Shown: in pieces, positions 7,779 to 15,544 of the stretch | How positions within the stretch are numbered: position 1 is the first letter of the stretch | Layout of the letters: the number at the start of each line of letters is the position of its first letter | NCBI GenBank assembly: GCA_031363945.1 | Contig: JANLVJ010000027.1 | Coordinates: 1-17,513 of the forward strand | DNA from: JANLVJ01 sp031363945 | GTDB lineage: Bacteria > Bacteroidota > Bacteroidia > Sphingobacteriales > Sphingobacteriaceae | Direction: 5' to 3' | DNA length: 17,513 nucleotides | The notes under the pieces: model-generated | Told to the model about the DNA's origin: nothing | What the model saw: the letters and a program-made list of their open reading frames with translations, nothing else | Databases searched by the model: none | Made by a program: the position numbers and the translations under genes

Positions 7779-8096
7779 TCAGATCGGAATACTGAGGCTG
7801 ATTTCTATATATCCATTGGTAACAACTGTACCTATGATATCTGCAGGATAGACAGGATCAATTTTAATTTTGCCTGCACTGGTGCAGCTGTATTGTATGG
7901 TGAATCCGGTACCATTGAAGCCTGATATCTGAAAGATAACCTGCAGTTTAGTACTATTTATCTTTTGATCGTATGCCACCACAAAAGCCTGGTTAAGTAT
8001 GAGTTTGCCCTGAATGACAACATCGAGGTTATCGATACTTCCAACAAGCGTGGCATTAAATTTCACTTCTTTAATTGCAATTCTGGTAGATGGCAT
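7779..8096 (-). CDS. Small protein of unknown function, first gene of the patatin unit
   Basis: 105 residues, no signal peptide, no membrane helix. The composition is beta-rich (IAIKEVKFNATLVGSIDNLDVVIQGKL, QVIFQISGFNGTGFTIQYSC, TNGYIEISLSIPI), suggesting a small beta-sandwich. No family is recognised. It uses an ATG at 8096 and is followed after 31 bases by the barrel gene and then the patatin gene on the same strand. The co-directional close spacing suggests a joint function such as an accessory or substrate-binding subunit of the lipase; that is inference only. Confidence 0.6.
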   Translation of the reverse strand: MPSTRIAIKEVKFNATLVGSIDNLDVVIQGKLILNQAFVVAYDQKINSTKLQVIFQISGFNGTGFTIQYSCTSAGKIKIDPVYPADIIGTVVTNGYIEISLSIPI

Positions 8097-8663
8097 GGTT
8101 GTTTTTAGCTGTATTAGGGGTATTATTTTTAAGGAAGAAATCTCTAGAAGCTAAGATTTTTAATAGCGTTTTGAAAGGGTTAAAACACGGAAAGTGAGCT
8201 TTTAAGGCTTTTTTATTTTACGGAATCTAAGTTGCCTAAAAATTATTTAGCTTATTCTTTTATGATGAATTAGCATGACTGAGCCACTAATTAAGCTGAA
8301 CAATAAGGGACTTATTTTGCAAAATTCTGAGGAATAACGAAAAATACTTTTAGTATTAAATTCTATAAACCGAATTTAGAATAAGGCCAGTTACGAGCTG
8401 GAAATTTGGGAATGTTTCAGTATTCAAGTCATCTTATAACCTGAACTTTAAAAACCGCCTTTAAAGATAAAGGCGGTTTATATTGATTTAAAAGCGGTAC
8501 TTTTTTCGAACCAATTTAGTGAAGATCAGAATCGATTGGCTGCTTTAGTTGCTAAAATGACTCTTCTGAAATATCAAAACGTGATTTGAGTCGAACCGTC
8601 ATCGCTTTTCGAACCATGCTAACACAACTGGTTAAAATACCACCAATTAATAATGATTAAAAA
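8097..8663. other. 567-base spacer with a terminator and a possible gene relic
   Basis: No intact gene is recognised. It holds the hairpin described separately (8452-8479). On the minus strand from 8617 a frame reads MVRKAMTVRLKSRFDISEESF, a TAG at 8554-8552, then QLKQPIDSDLH and another stop. Its amphipathic, codon-like character suggests a decayed gene fragment, but I cannot name the family. The rest is AT-rich and featureless. Confidence 0.35.
8452..8479 (-). terminator. Perfect 12-bp hairpin, probable Rho-independent terminator of the methionine-rich gene
   Basis: The left arm AAACCGCCTTTA (8452-8463) and right arm TAAAGGCGGTTT (8468-8479) are exact reverse complements around the 4-base loop AAGA. 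Read on the minus strand the stem ends in GGCGGTTTTT, giving the T-tract of an intrinsic terminator; on the plus strand the tail is TTTATATTG. It lies about 185 bases after the stop of the methionine-rich gene and well before the next minus-strand gene, so it probably ends that transcript. It may act in both directions. Confidence 0.75.
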
Positions 8664-9017
8664 TCACATTTTCATTTTCTCATCCATCATACCTTTTTTC
8701 ATCGGCATTTTCATCACCTTACCATTCATCATTACACATTGACCTTCTTTTAACATCATGGTTTTACCGTCTTTCATTTTGACAGTACCGTCTGTCATGA
8801 CCATCGTACCATCGTTCATGGTCATTGTTTCAGTCATTGGCATACTTTTGCCATGCATCATTGTCATCATTTTACCATCCATCATCATCGCAGAGTGGTT
8901 CATTTTTCTCATAGACATGTGCGACATCATATCCATTGATGTGTCGTTCATTTTGGTTTGTGACATTGCGCTAAAGCTCAATGTAACGGCAGCTAGGGCG
9001 ATCATAATTTGTTTCAT
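8664..9017 (-). CDS. Secreted methionine-rich DUF6799-type protein, possible metal binder
   Basis: 117 residues, 35 of them methionine by my count. Residues 1-19 form a signal peptide (IALAAVTLSFSAMS before QTK). The mature part is made of short units of the form MxDGKMM / MNDGTMVM / MTDGTVKMKDGKTMM / MMNGKVMKM, matching the DUF6799 repeat of small exported Bacteroidota proteins as I remember it. His residues (SHM, MNHSAM, MMHGKSM) are interspersed with Met. Runs of Met and His on a periplasmic protein suggest Cu(I) or Ag(I) binding, as in CopC/CusF-like and PcoE-like proteins, but this is inference. It is monocistronic, with a hairpin terminator downstream. A role in copper handling is the leading hypothesis. 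Confidence 0.82.
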   Translation of the reverse strand: MKQIMIALAAVTLSFSAMSQTKMNDTSMDMMSHMSMRKMNHSAMMMDGKMMTMMHGKSMPMTETMTMNDGTMVMTDGTVKMKDGKTMMLKEGQCVMMNGKVMKMPMKKGMMDEKMKM

Positions 9018-9426
9018 AACTTTAATTGGTTTTAATTTATCTATACTTTTTAGTAAGCAGAGGTTGGAAATACCTTAAATTATTTAAAACTCAACTGTTA
9101 TCGTATCAGCTTGGCGGGCATTCGCAATACTTCGTGAAAAGTTCACCTTCCAAGGCAAAAATATCTTCTTTCAGGTCTTAAATTTTTAACGATTGTTAAC
9201 TCAAAAACCTACTTCAAATACATCTAAAATAATGCCAGTAAAAATGAATTTTAATTGCTTCATTCCTTTTGGTTGGTGGCTGAAGGCTTTTAACTATAAA
9301 TTGCCTTGTAAACAGCAATAAAAGCTCATTTTAAAAAATATAAGTGTATATTTAAGATCATTTATTCCAGTGCTATTCTAATTTTTTTTTTAGCATAGAA
9401 ATTCCCCTCTTTTAAATCTCGTTCTA
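9018..9426. other. 409-base divergent intergenic region
   Basis: AT-rich spacer between the divergent methionine-rich gene and the CheB-CheR-kinase gene, so it must hold both promoters. I see no clear Bacteroidota -33/-7 pair (TTTG / TAnnTTTG), no convincing long hairpin and no coding relic I would defend. A T9 run occurs shortly before the TTG start of the downstream gene. Confidence 0.5.
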
Positions 9427-12400
9427 TTGAAAGTTGACCCTCACCATATTATTGCTATTGGCGCCTCTGCGGGTGGCATGGAAGAAATCAATTCTTTTTT
9501 TGATCATACCCCTTTAGATGGCGTTTCATATATTATTATCCAGCATTTATCTTCTGATTTTAAAAGCAGAATGGTTGAATTACTTGCCAGGCACAGTAAG
9601 CTTACAGTTGAGGAAGCTAAAAATGGTATGCAGGTAAAAAGTAACCAGGTATATCTTATCCCCAACGATAAGTTCATGACCATACGTGATGATACGTTAT
9701 ATTTAACAGGGAAAAATGAAGCCCCCGGTCCTCACCTTACCATTAATACGTTTTTTAATTCACTGGCGGCAGATTGCGGTACCAAAGCTATTGCAGTAGT
9801 TCTTTCTGGTTTAGGCAGTGATGGCACCCAGGGTATAAAGGCTATTAAAAAAGCAGGTGGCATGGTAATAGCCCGTAACCCGGAAACATCGGAGTTTGCC
9901 AGTATGCCTTCTAACGCTATAGCTACAGGTATGGTAGATTTTATTCTGGAACCTGAATTAATGCCCGGTACCATTGAAGATTATATAAAACACGAGCGGG
10001 AATTAATGCCCGATAACGCCGACGACCAAAAAAACCTTGAGGCGATTATACACCTGATCAATGAACAGTTACCGTTTGATTTTTCGGATTACAAGCAAAC
10101 AACTATATTAAGAAGAATTAAAAGAAGGGCGGCCTATAATAATTTTACCAGATTAGAAAATTATATAGACTTTTTGAAGGTTACACCAGTGGAAATAGCA
10201 GCATTGGCCAAAGATTTTTTAATCAGTGTTACCTCATTTTTCAGAGACAAAGAGGCCTTTAATTTTATTGAAAAAAAGGTATTGCCAGCTATATTAGAAA
10301 ATCTTGCCCCAGATGAAGAGCTAAAATTTTGGGTAGCAGGCTGCGCTACTGGCGAGGAGGCTTATTCACTGGCTATACTGATAGCTGAACAATTAACCGG
10401 CAAACGTAAAAATACCGTTTTAAAGATATTTGCTACTGATATAGATACAACCGCGTTAGCGCAGGCTAGCAAAGGAATTTACAACTTAAGCATTGCAAAA
10501 GATGTATCGGCAGAACGGCTCGAAAGTTATTTTTTTAAAGAGGGCAACAATTACAGGGTCACCCCCGAAATACGTAAAATGGTAATCTTTGCAAAGCATG
10601 ACCTTGTGAAGAACCCTCCGTATTGTAACATGCATTTTATCAGCTGCCGCAACCTGCTGATTTATATGACACCTGTATTGCAAAAAAAAATATTTACCAT
10701 GCTACTTTTTGGCCTAAAAAAAGATGGTTATCTGTTTTTAGGTTCCAGCGAAAACCCAACGCCTATCATCAAAAACCTGGAAGTAGCCCATAAAAAGTAC
10801 AAAATCTATAAGAATCTTGAAACTAAAAGGCTTTTACAATTTGATGCGTTCTCATTACCTGAATTCGTTGACCCAAAACGTAAAACTTCATCCTTTTCTT
10901 ATGAGGATATTGCCCAAAGTACAAATAATTCTCAGGCAGAAAAGATGCACACTAGTTTAGCAGAAGACCTGGATTACCTGGCCGTGTGCATTGACGAAAA
11001 CAACAATGTTGTCAGATCTTATGGTGATACAACAAAATATTTTTTACAAAAACATTATACTTCCAATCTGGAAGAGCTTTTGCCAAAACCGCTTTCTGTT
11101 GCCTTTAATACAATAAAAACCACCGCTTTAAAGACAAACGAAAAATCTGCCCTTACCGGGATAAAAATTAAACACGGTCAGTCTGTAATTAAAGTAAGTC
11201 TTTCCGTACGTCCTTTGACCAGAAAGAAGGGGGAGCAAACATTATTACTGGTAATTTTTACTGAGGATAGATTATTGAGCACTAAACACCAAAAAGATAG
11301 GGTGTTTGATGAAGAAATATACCACGGTGAATACACCATGAACCTTGAAGAGGAATTGAAAGAACTAAAAGTTAAGCTTCAGTCTGCTCATGAAAAGCTT
11401 GATGCTTCCAATGAAAATATGCAGTCTTTTAATGAAGAGTTGCTTTCGGCTAATGAAGAAATGCAAAGTACCAATGAAGAAATGCAATCCGTAAACGAAG
11501 AGTTGCATACCATTAATTCAGATTACCAATTAAAAAATAAAGAACTGCTAGAAATTAATGATGACCTGAATAACTATTTCAGGAGTAATATTAACGGCCA
11601 GTTATTTATTGATAATGAGCTGCGTTTAATGAAATTTTCACCAGGTACGGTAAAGCAGATCAACTTGCTGGAATTGGATATCGGCAGGCCCCTTAGCAAT
11701 ATTTCTACCAATATCAAGTTTGAAACCATTATTGACGATATTAAGAGAGTATTGAGCGATGGCGTTATCATTACCAAAGAGATTGAAACGAATAACGGTA
11801 AATGGTACCATATCATGACAATGCCTTATGTACAGCAGTTAGATCATAAAAATAACGGCGCTATCATTACTTTTAATGACATCACCGAACTAAAAAAAAT
11901 ACAGAAGGAATTAAATGTCAGTAATAAAATGCTGGGAATAGCAATTGATTCAGCAGCAATGGGTATGTGGTCAATCGATCTCCAAACCCGTGAATTTGCT
12001 CCATCCCAACGGCTTAAAGAAATATTTGGTTTTCATCCTGATGAGCAAATGACCTACGAGGCAAGCATTGCTCAAATTGATAGTAAATACCAGGCTTTAG
12101 TGACTGACGCTGTTGAAGCCAATATTAGCAAGGGTATAAAATGCGATATAGAGTTTCCGTTGCGCGGATTTCACGATGGTAAGATTCGCTGGGTTAGGGC
12201 CAACGGTGACCTTTCTCTAGACCAGGAAGATAAACCAACCTATTTTACAGGTGTAGTGCATGATATTACCGTACACAAACAAGATGAGCTCCGAAAAAAT
12301 GACTTTATTGCTATGGTAAGCCATGAGCTGAAAACACCGCTTACTTCAATGCAAGGTTACGTGCAGCTATTAGCTTTACGGGCAAAGAATGACGAAGATA

Positions 12401-12963
12401 CTTTTAGTATGTCAAAATTAGAAAAAGTGCATTCTCAGGTTAAGAAAATGACCACTTTGATCAACGGGTTTTTAAATACTTCAAGCTTTGAGGCCGGGAA
12501 GATCTATTTGAATGAGCAGACATTTGAGATCAATGACTTATTAAATGAAGTAGTAGAAGAAGTTATGCTGATAACTGCAAACCACAATTTTGTGGTAATG
12601 CCATCTCCAAAGGTATCTGTTAAGGCAGATAGGGATAAGATCGGCCAGGTGATCAACAATTTTCTAACTAATGCGGTAAAGTATTCGCCGAAAGGAAAGA
12701 ATATTGATATTTCCTGTAAAGAGTCGAATGGGAATATACAGGTCAGCGTAAAGGATCAGGGTATAGGTATAAAGCCACAGGATCAGGAAAAGTTATTTGA
12801 TCGCTACTACCGAATAGAAAGTGTGCAAAATCAGACTATTTCAGGTTTTGGGCTTGGTCTTTACCTGTCGGCTGAGATTATCCATCGGCATAAAGGTAAA
12901 GTTTGGGTTGAGAGTGAAATGGGTAAAGGGTCAACGTTTTACTTTAGTTTACCGCTAACCTGA
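9427..12963 (+). CDS. CheB-CheR-PAS-PAS-histidine kinase fusion protein
   Basis: 1178 residues. The start is TTG at 9427, because an in-frame TAG at 9391 leaves no ATG upstream; residue 1 is followed directly by the CheB strand. CheB methylesterase: about 6-190 with catalytic Ser14 (GASAGG), His40 (IIQHLSSD) and Asp132 (GLGSDGTQG). CheR methyltransferase: about 205-470, with TTILRRIKRR, SVTSFFRD, the SAM-binding AGCATGEEAYSLAI near 304-317, and FISCRNLLIYM. A long coiled coil (about 639-718) carries repeated SxNEE(L/M) heptads. Two PAS domains follow (about 719-825, 840-955), then HisKA with His966 in MVSHELKTPLT, and an HATPase domain with an N-box (INNFLTNAVKYSP), DQGIGI and GFGLGL. It has no receiver domain and is soluble. 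Such proteins are sensory hubs rather than flagellar chemotaxis parts; substrate and partners are unknown. Confidence 0.95.
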   Translation: MKVDPHHIIAIGASAGGMEEINSFFDHTPLDGVSYIIIQHLSSDFKSRMVELLARHSKLTVEEAKNGMQVKSNQVYLIPNDKFMTIRDDTLYLTGKNEAPGPHLTINTFFNSLAADCGTKAIAVVLSGLGSDGTQGIKAIKKAGGMVIARNPETSEFASMPSNAIATGMVDFILEPELMPGTIEDYIKHERELMPDNADDQKNLEAIIHLINEQLPFDFSDYKQTTILRRIKRRAAYNNFTRLENYIDFLKVTPVEIAALAKDFLISVTSFFRDKEAFNFIEKKVLPAILENLAPDEELKFWVAGCATGEEAYSLAILIAEQLTGKRKNTVLKIFATDIDTTALAQASKGIYNLSIAKDVSAERLESYFFKEGNNYRVTPEIRKMVIFAKHDLVKNPPYCNMHFISCRNLLIYMTPVLQKKIFTMLLFGLKKDGYLFLGSSENPTPIIKNLEVAHKKYKIYKNLETKRLLQFDAFSLPEFVDPKRKTSSFSYEDIAQSTNNSQAEKMHTSLAEDLDYLAVCIDENNNVVRSYGDTTKYFLQKHYTSNLEELLPKPLSVAFNTIKTTALKTNEKSALTGIKIKHGQSVIKVSLSVRPLTRKKGEQTLLLVIFTEDRLLSTKHQKDRVFDEEIYHGEYTMNLEEELKELKVKLQSAHEKLDASNENMQSFNEELLSANEEMQSTNEEMQSVNEELHTINSDYQLKNKELLEINDDLNNYFRSNINGQLFIDNELRLMKFSPGTVKQINLLELDIGRPLSNISTNIKFETIIDDIKRVLSDGVIITKEIETNNGKWYHIMTMPYVQQLDHKNNGAIITFNDITELKKIQKELNVSNKMLGIAIDSAAMGMWSIDLQTREFAPSQRLKEIFGFHPDEQMTYEASIAQIDSKYQALVTDAVEANISKGIKCDIEFPLRGFHDGKIRWVRANGDLSLDQEDKPTYFTGVVHDITVHKQDELRKNDFIAMVSHELKTPLTSMQGYVQLLALRAKNDEDTFSMSKLEKVHSQVKKMTTLINGFLNTSSFEAGKIYLNEQTFEINDLLNEVVEEVMLITANHNFVVMPSPKVSVKADRDKIGQVINNFLTNAVKYSPKGKNIDISCKESNGNIQVSVKDQGIGIKPQDQEKLFDRYYRIESVQNQTISGFGLGLYLSAEIIHRHKGKVWVESEMGKGSTFYFSLPLT

Positions 12964-13170
12964 TTTTTTCAGACTAGTACCAATGCCCACACGATTTGTA
13001 AGAATATAAAGGAAAATCAGCTGATCTGTTTTCTCCAGGTTATTCTAATTTCGGGGTCACATGACCTCGCTGAAGCAATGCAACTCCCTGGCGCACCGAA
13101 TGATTTGGTTGTAAAATCTTTTGATATTGATCATTTTCTTTACGTGTTTGTCAATCAATTGGCATCATAA
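12964..13170 (+). pseudogene. C-terminal half of a response-regulator receiver domain, remnant
   Basis: Directly after the kinase stop (TGA 12961-12963), and in the same frame, 68 codons stay open to a TAA at 13168-13170. They read NAHTICKNIKENQ, VILISGSHDLAEAMQLPGAP, NDLVVKSFDIDHFL and VNQLAS. This matches the second half of a CheY-type receiver: helix 3, strand 4 (VILISG), helix 4 (the GAPND loop), and strand 5 with the conserved lysine (VVKSF; the usual following Pro is Ser). The first half, which carries the acidic pocket and phospho-acceptor Asp, is absent, and there is no start codon suited to a domain. It is therefore a degraded response-regulator gene, or a lost C-terminal receiver of the kinase. 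After 13170 nothing is recognised up to the convergent CheB gene. Confidence 0.75.
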
Positions 13171-13260
13171 ATTAGATGAATGATCTTTAAAATCTGATAA
13201 GAGCATGCAAAGGCTCTAGTTTAGCTACTATACTTGAAAACATTTATTTTGCTTTCGTTT

Positions 13261-13836
13261 TTAAGTTTTAAGCGCGGCTGCCAAACCTTTTAGTTTATTT
13301 GGAATTTTGCCCAGGGGTATAACGAAATCTATATTACCCGAATCCTGGGCACTAAGCGGCATAAAATCTACTTCGGCAGAAATGTCCTGGGCAAAGGTTT
13401 TTCCTCCGTTTGCCTTGATTTGCATGCAACCTTTTGTACCATCATGATCATATCCCGAAAGCACAATGCCGACGGCACGTTCACCCATTGCCTGTGCCAA
13501 AGAGGTAAAAAATAAATCCACCTGTTTGTTTCTACCAGAGCGGGGTGAAAAGACTTTGAATGTGTAATTCTCCATTAGAAGATCCGCGTCAGGAGGAATC
13601 ACGTAAACGCAATTTGGCTTGATTGGCATCGCCTCAGCGGCCGTTCTTACAATCATTTTTGTATGGCGTGACAGAATTTCAACTAACTGACTAATAGCGT
13701 TGGGGTTCATGTGAGAAATAATAACAAAGGCCATACCTGTATTTGACGGCATAGCAGTTAAAAGTGCCTTATATGCGTTAAGCGCGCCAGCTGAGCCACC
13801 AATGCCAACAATAAGGTTTGGATGTGAAGCTCTCAT
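13261..13836 (-). CDS. Stand-alone CheB-type protein-glutamate methylesterase domain
   Basis: 191 residues, the catalytic CheB domain with no N-terminal receiver. The triad is complete: Ser15 in GIGGSAGA, His42 in IISHMNPN and Asp132 in SGYDHDGTKG. In the family this domain hydrolyses methyl esters (or amides) of glutamyl residues on receptor-like helices; without a receiver it is not switched by CheA in the usual way. It is encoded 27 bases after the KaiC-like gene on the same strand, so it should be made with it. It converges on the CheB-CheR kinase fusion whose own CheB domain is related in sequence. No methyl-accepting protein is encoded nearby, so its substrate may be the fusion protein, the coiled coil of some other sensor, or a distant receptor (inference). 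Confidence 0.92.
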   Translation of the reverse strand: MRASHPNLIVGIGGSAGALNAYKALLTAMPSNTGMAFVIISHMNPNAISQLVEILSRHTKMIVRTAAEAMPIKPNCVYVIPPDADLLMENYTFKVFSPRSGRNKQVDLFFTSLAQAMGERAVGIVLSGYDHDGTKGCMQIKANGGKTFAQDISAEVDFMPLSAQDSGNIDFVIPLGKIPNKLKGLAAALKT

Positions 13837-13863
13837 ATCTATTAAAAATACACTCTTTTTTTA

Positions 13864-15387
13864 TTAATCACCTTTATCTCGCTTGATTAATTTTTGACTC
13901 TCAGAAACATTTTTACCAATCTTCTTTTCCTCATTAGCGATTACTGTAGACTGGCCACCCATTGGCATCAATTCAATTCCATCATCACTCAAAATTAATT
14001 TGCGCACATCACTGTCGTGGCCCGTACCGCGAGACTTAACAATGAAAAGTCCACGTATACGTTTTTTGCTTATATCTTCTTCTAGCTCTCTCACCACGAT
14101 CCAGGTGTCAATTAAAGAGGAGACTCCAATTTCACCGCTTGTGTCGTTTTGTGCTGCTGAAGAAACGAGGCTGGTAAAAAAGCTTGTGATACCATTGGAT
14201 TTTAAAAGATCGATCATACGGGTAATCATTGATCGCACTTCACGCTGGTCCCCCTCTCCAATCAGACTTGTCAGGGGATCTATGACAACCGCTTTCGGTT
14301 TGAATTCTGCAATCAGCTTATATAGATCAAGTAAATGCATTTCTAAACCAAAAAAGGAAGGCCTGGTAGACACAATTTTTAAAAGCCCTTTTTTTATCAT
14401 CGGTTCTAAAAGAAAACCAATAGAGCTCATATTTTGAGTCAGCTGCCCTTCAGACTCTTCATAGCACAAGAAAAGACAGCGCTCTCCACGGTTACAACTT
14501 GCTAAAGCAAATGCCACTGCTAAGCTTGTTTTTCCGGTGCCCGCGGTACCGGAAGCGAGTACCATGCTACCCCTGGTATAACCTGGTTTCTTCCAGAACA
14601 TTTTATCCAATGAGGGTATTCCTGTCGAAACTTTCATGGCCGTTCCTGGTTGGTCAAGTCCAACTGACGTGATGGGGATTACTGAAAGTCCATCTTTATC
14701 GATAACAAAGGGATATTCATTTGTACCATGTTTTGAACCCCGATATTTAACGACGCGAATTCTACGAATGGCAAGTTGATCCTTAACCCTGTTATCCAGG
14801 AGAATGATGCAATCCGAAATATACTGCTCCAGGCCATGCCGGGTATAAAATTCTTGTATAGGCTCTCCGGTAACAACTGCCGTTACTTTTTTTTCCTTAA
14901 GCCACCTAAAAAGTCTTTTTATCTCTAAGCGAAGAATGCCCTCATCTTTGATGCCTGCAAACAGAGATTCAATAGAATCTAATACAACTCGTTTGGCACC
15001 AATTGAATCAATGGCATGTTCCAATCGAACGAATAACCCTTCCAAATTAAAGTCAAGCTCTTGTATATCTTTTCGCTCCAAAAGAACATGTTCTATCAGG
15101 ATTTTTTTTTGGGCAACAAGCCCTTGTAAATCCAGGTTGAGAGAGGCTACATCTGTATAAAGTTCATCTTCTGTTTCTTCAAAGGACATTAACACGCCCG
15201 GTTCTTTGAATTTGATCGCACCGTTGATTAAAAAATCAATTCCAAAAAGGGTCTTTCCCGAACCTGTACTTCCACTAATTAATGTGGTCCTGTTTTTCGG
15301 AAGGCCACCATCCGTAATTTCGTCAAAGCCTTTAATGCCGGTAAGGCACTTTTGAACTTGCTTATGAAGATCAGGACTTTTTTTCAT
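13864..15387 (-). CDS. KaiC-like double RecA-domain ATPase
   Basis: 507 residues with two KaiC/RecA modules. CI: GITD-like entry LTGIKGFDEITDGGLP, Walker A GSTGSGKT (39-46), FEE (Glu70/Glu71) and Walker B VVLDS (Asp137). CII: STGIPSLDKMF, Walker A GTAGTGKT (280-287), CYEE (Glu310/Glu311) and Walker B VVIDP (Asp370). The region aligned with the KaiC phosphorylation loop (HISTITDT) reads GVSSLIDT, so Ser423-Ser424 stand at the places of Ser431-Thr432. The length fits KaiC (about 519), and a charged C-terminal tail (485-507) replaces the KaiA-binding tail. No kaiA or kaiB is present in the window, so a circadian clock is not implied; non-cyanobacterial KaiC homologues function in stress and signalling. 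The downstream CheB is probably in the same operon. Confidence 0.93.
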   Translation of the reverse strand: MKKSPDLHKQVQKCLTGIKGFDEITDGGLPKNRTTLISGSTGSGKTLFGIDFLINGAIKFKEPGVLMSFEETEDELYTDVASLNLDLQGLVAQKKILIEHVLLERKDIQELDFNLEGLFVRLEHAIDSIGAKRVVLDSIESLFAGIKDEGILRLEIKRLFRWLKEKKVTAVVTGEPIQEFYTRHGLEQYISDCIILLDNRVKDQLAIRRIRVVKYRGSKHGTNEYPFVIDKDGLSVIPITSVGLDQPGTAMKVSTGIPSLDKMFWKKPGYTRGSMVLASGTAGTGKTSLAVAFALASCNRGERCLFLCYEESEGQLTQNMSSIGFLLEPMIKKGLLKIVSTRPSFFGLEMHLLDLYKLIAEFKPKAVVIDPLTSLIGEGDQREVRSMITRMIDLLKSNGITSFFTSLVSSAAQNDTSGEIGVSSLIDTWIVVRELEEDISKKRIRGLFIVKSRGTGHDSDVRKLILSDDGIELMPMGGQSTVIANEEKKIGKNVSESQKLIKRDKGD

Positions 15388-15445
15388 ATTGTTTTTTTGA
15401 TTACAATTTTTAGGAAAAACTTAATAATTATTAAATATAAATAAG

Positions 15446-15453
15446 CGTGCCAA
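15446..15453 (-). promoter_or_regulatory. Possible sigma-54 -24 element upstream of the KaiC-like gene
   Basis: On the minus strand, TTGGCACG (15453-15446) is a full match to the -24 half of sigma-54 promoters. The -12 position four bases further on reads TTTAT instead of TTGCA, so only one half is good. It lies about 60 bases before the ATG of the KaiC-like gene. A tentative call; it could be chance. Confidence 0.25.
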
Positions 15454-15544
15454 AAAGAAATTACAGCAAGGGTTTGTGTCAGTTGTATTGACTTAATGTG
15501 TTTTTCTGAAATCGTTGTAGGTTAAAGTGGTATGCCTTAACCAA

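Noticed and set aside
8275..8337. Short frame of 20 codons (MTEPLIKLNNKGLILQNSEE)
   Set aside because: Too short, no ribosome-binding site, no conserved feature; likely chance in AT-rich DNA.
9427..13836. Chemotaxis operon
   Set aside because: No receptor, CheA, CheW, CheY or CheD gene; CheB and CheR domains sit in a kinase fusion or alone, which fits non-chemotactic signalling.
14000..14437. Antisense open frame of 145 codons on the plus strand
   Set aside because: Lies inside the KaiC-like gene on the opposite strand, whose protein is well supported by motifs; no independent protein features.
13864..15387. Circadian clock locus
   Set aside because: Only a KaiC-like gene; no KaiA or KaiB in the window. 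Stand-alone KaiC homologues are common in non-photosynthetic bacteria.
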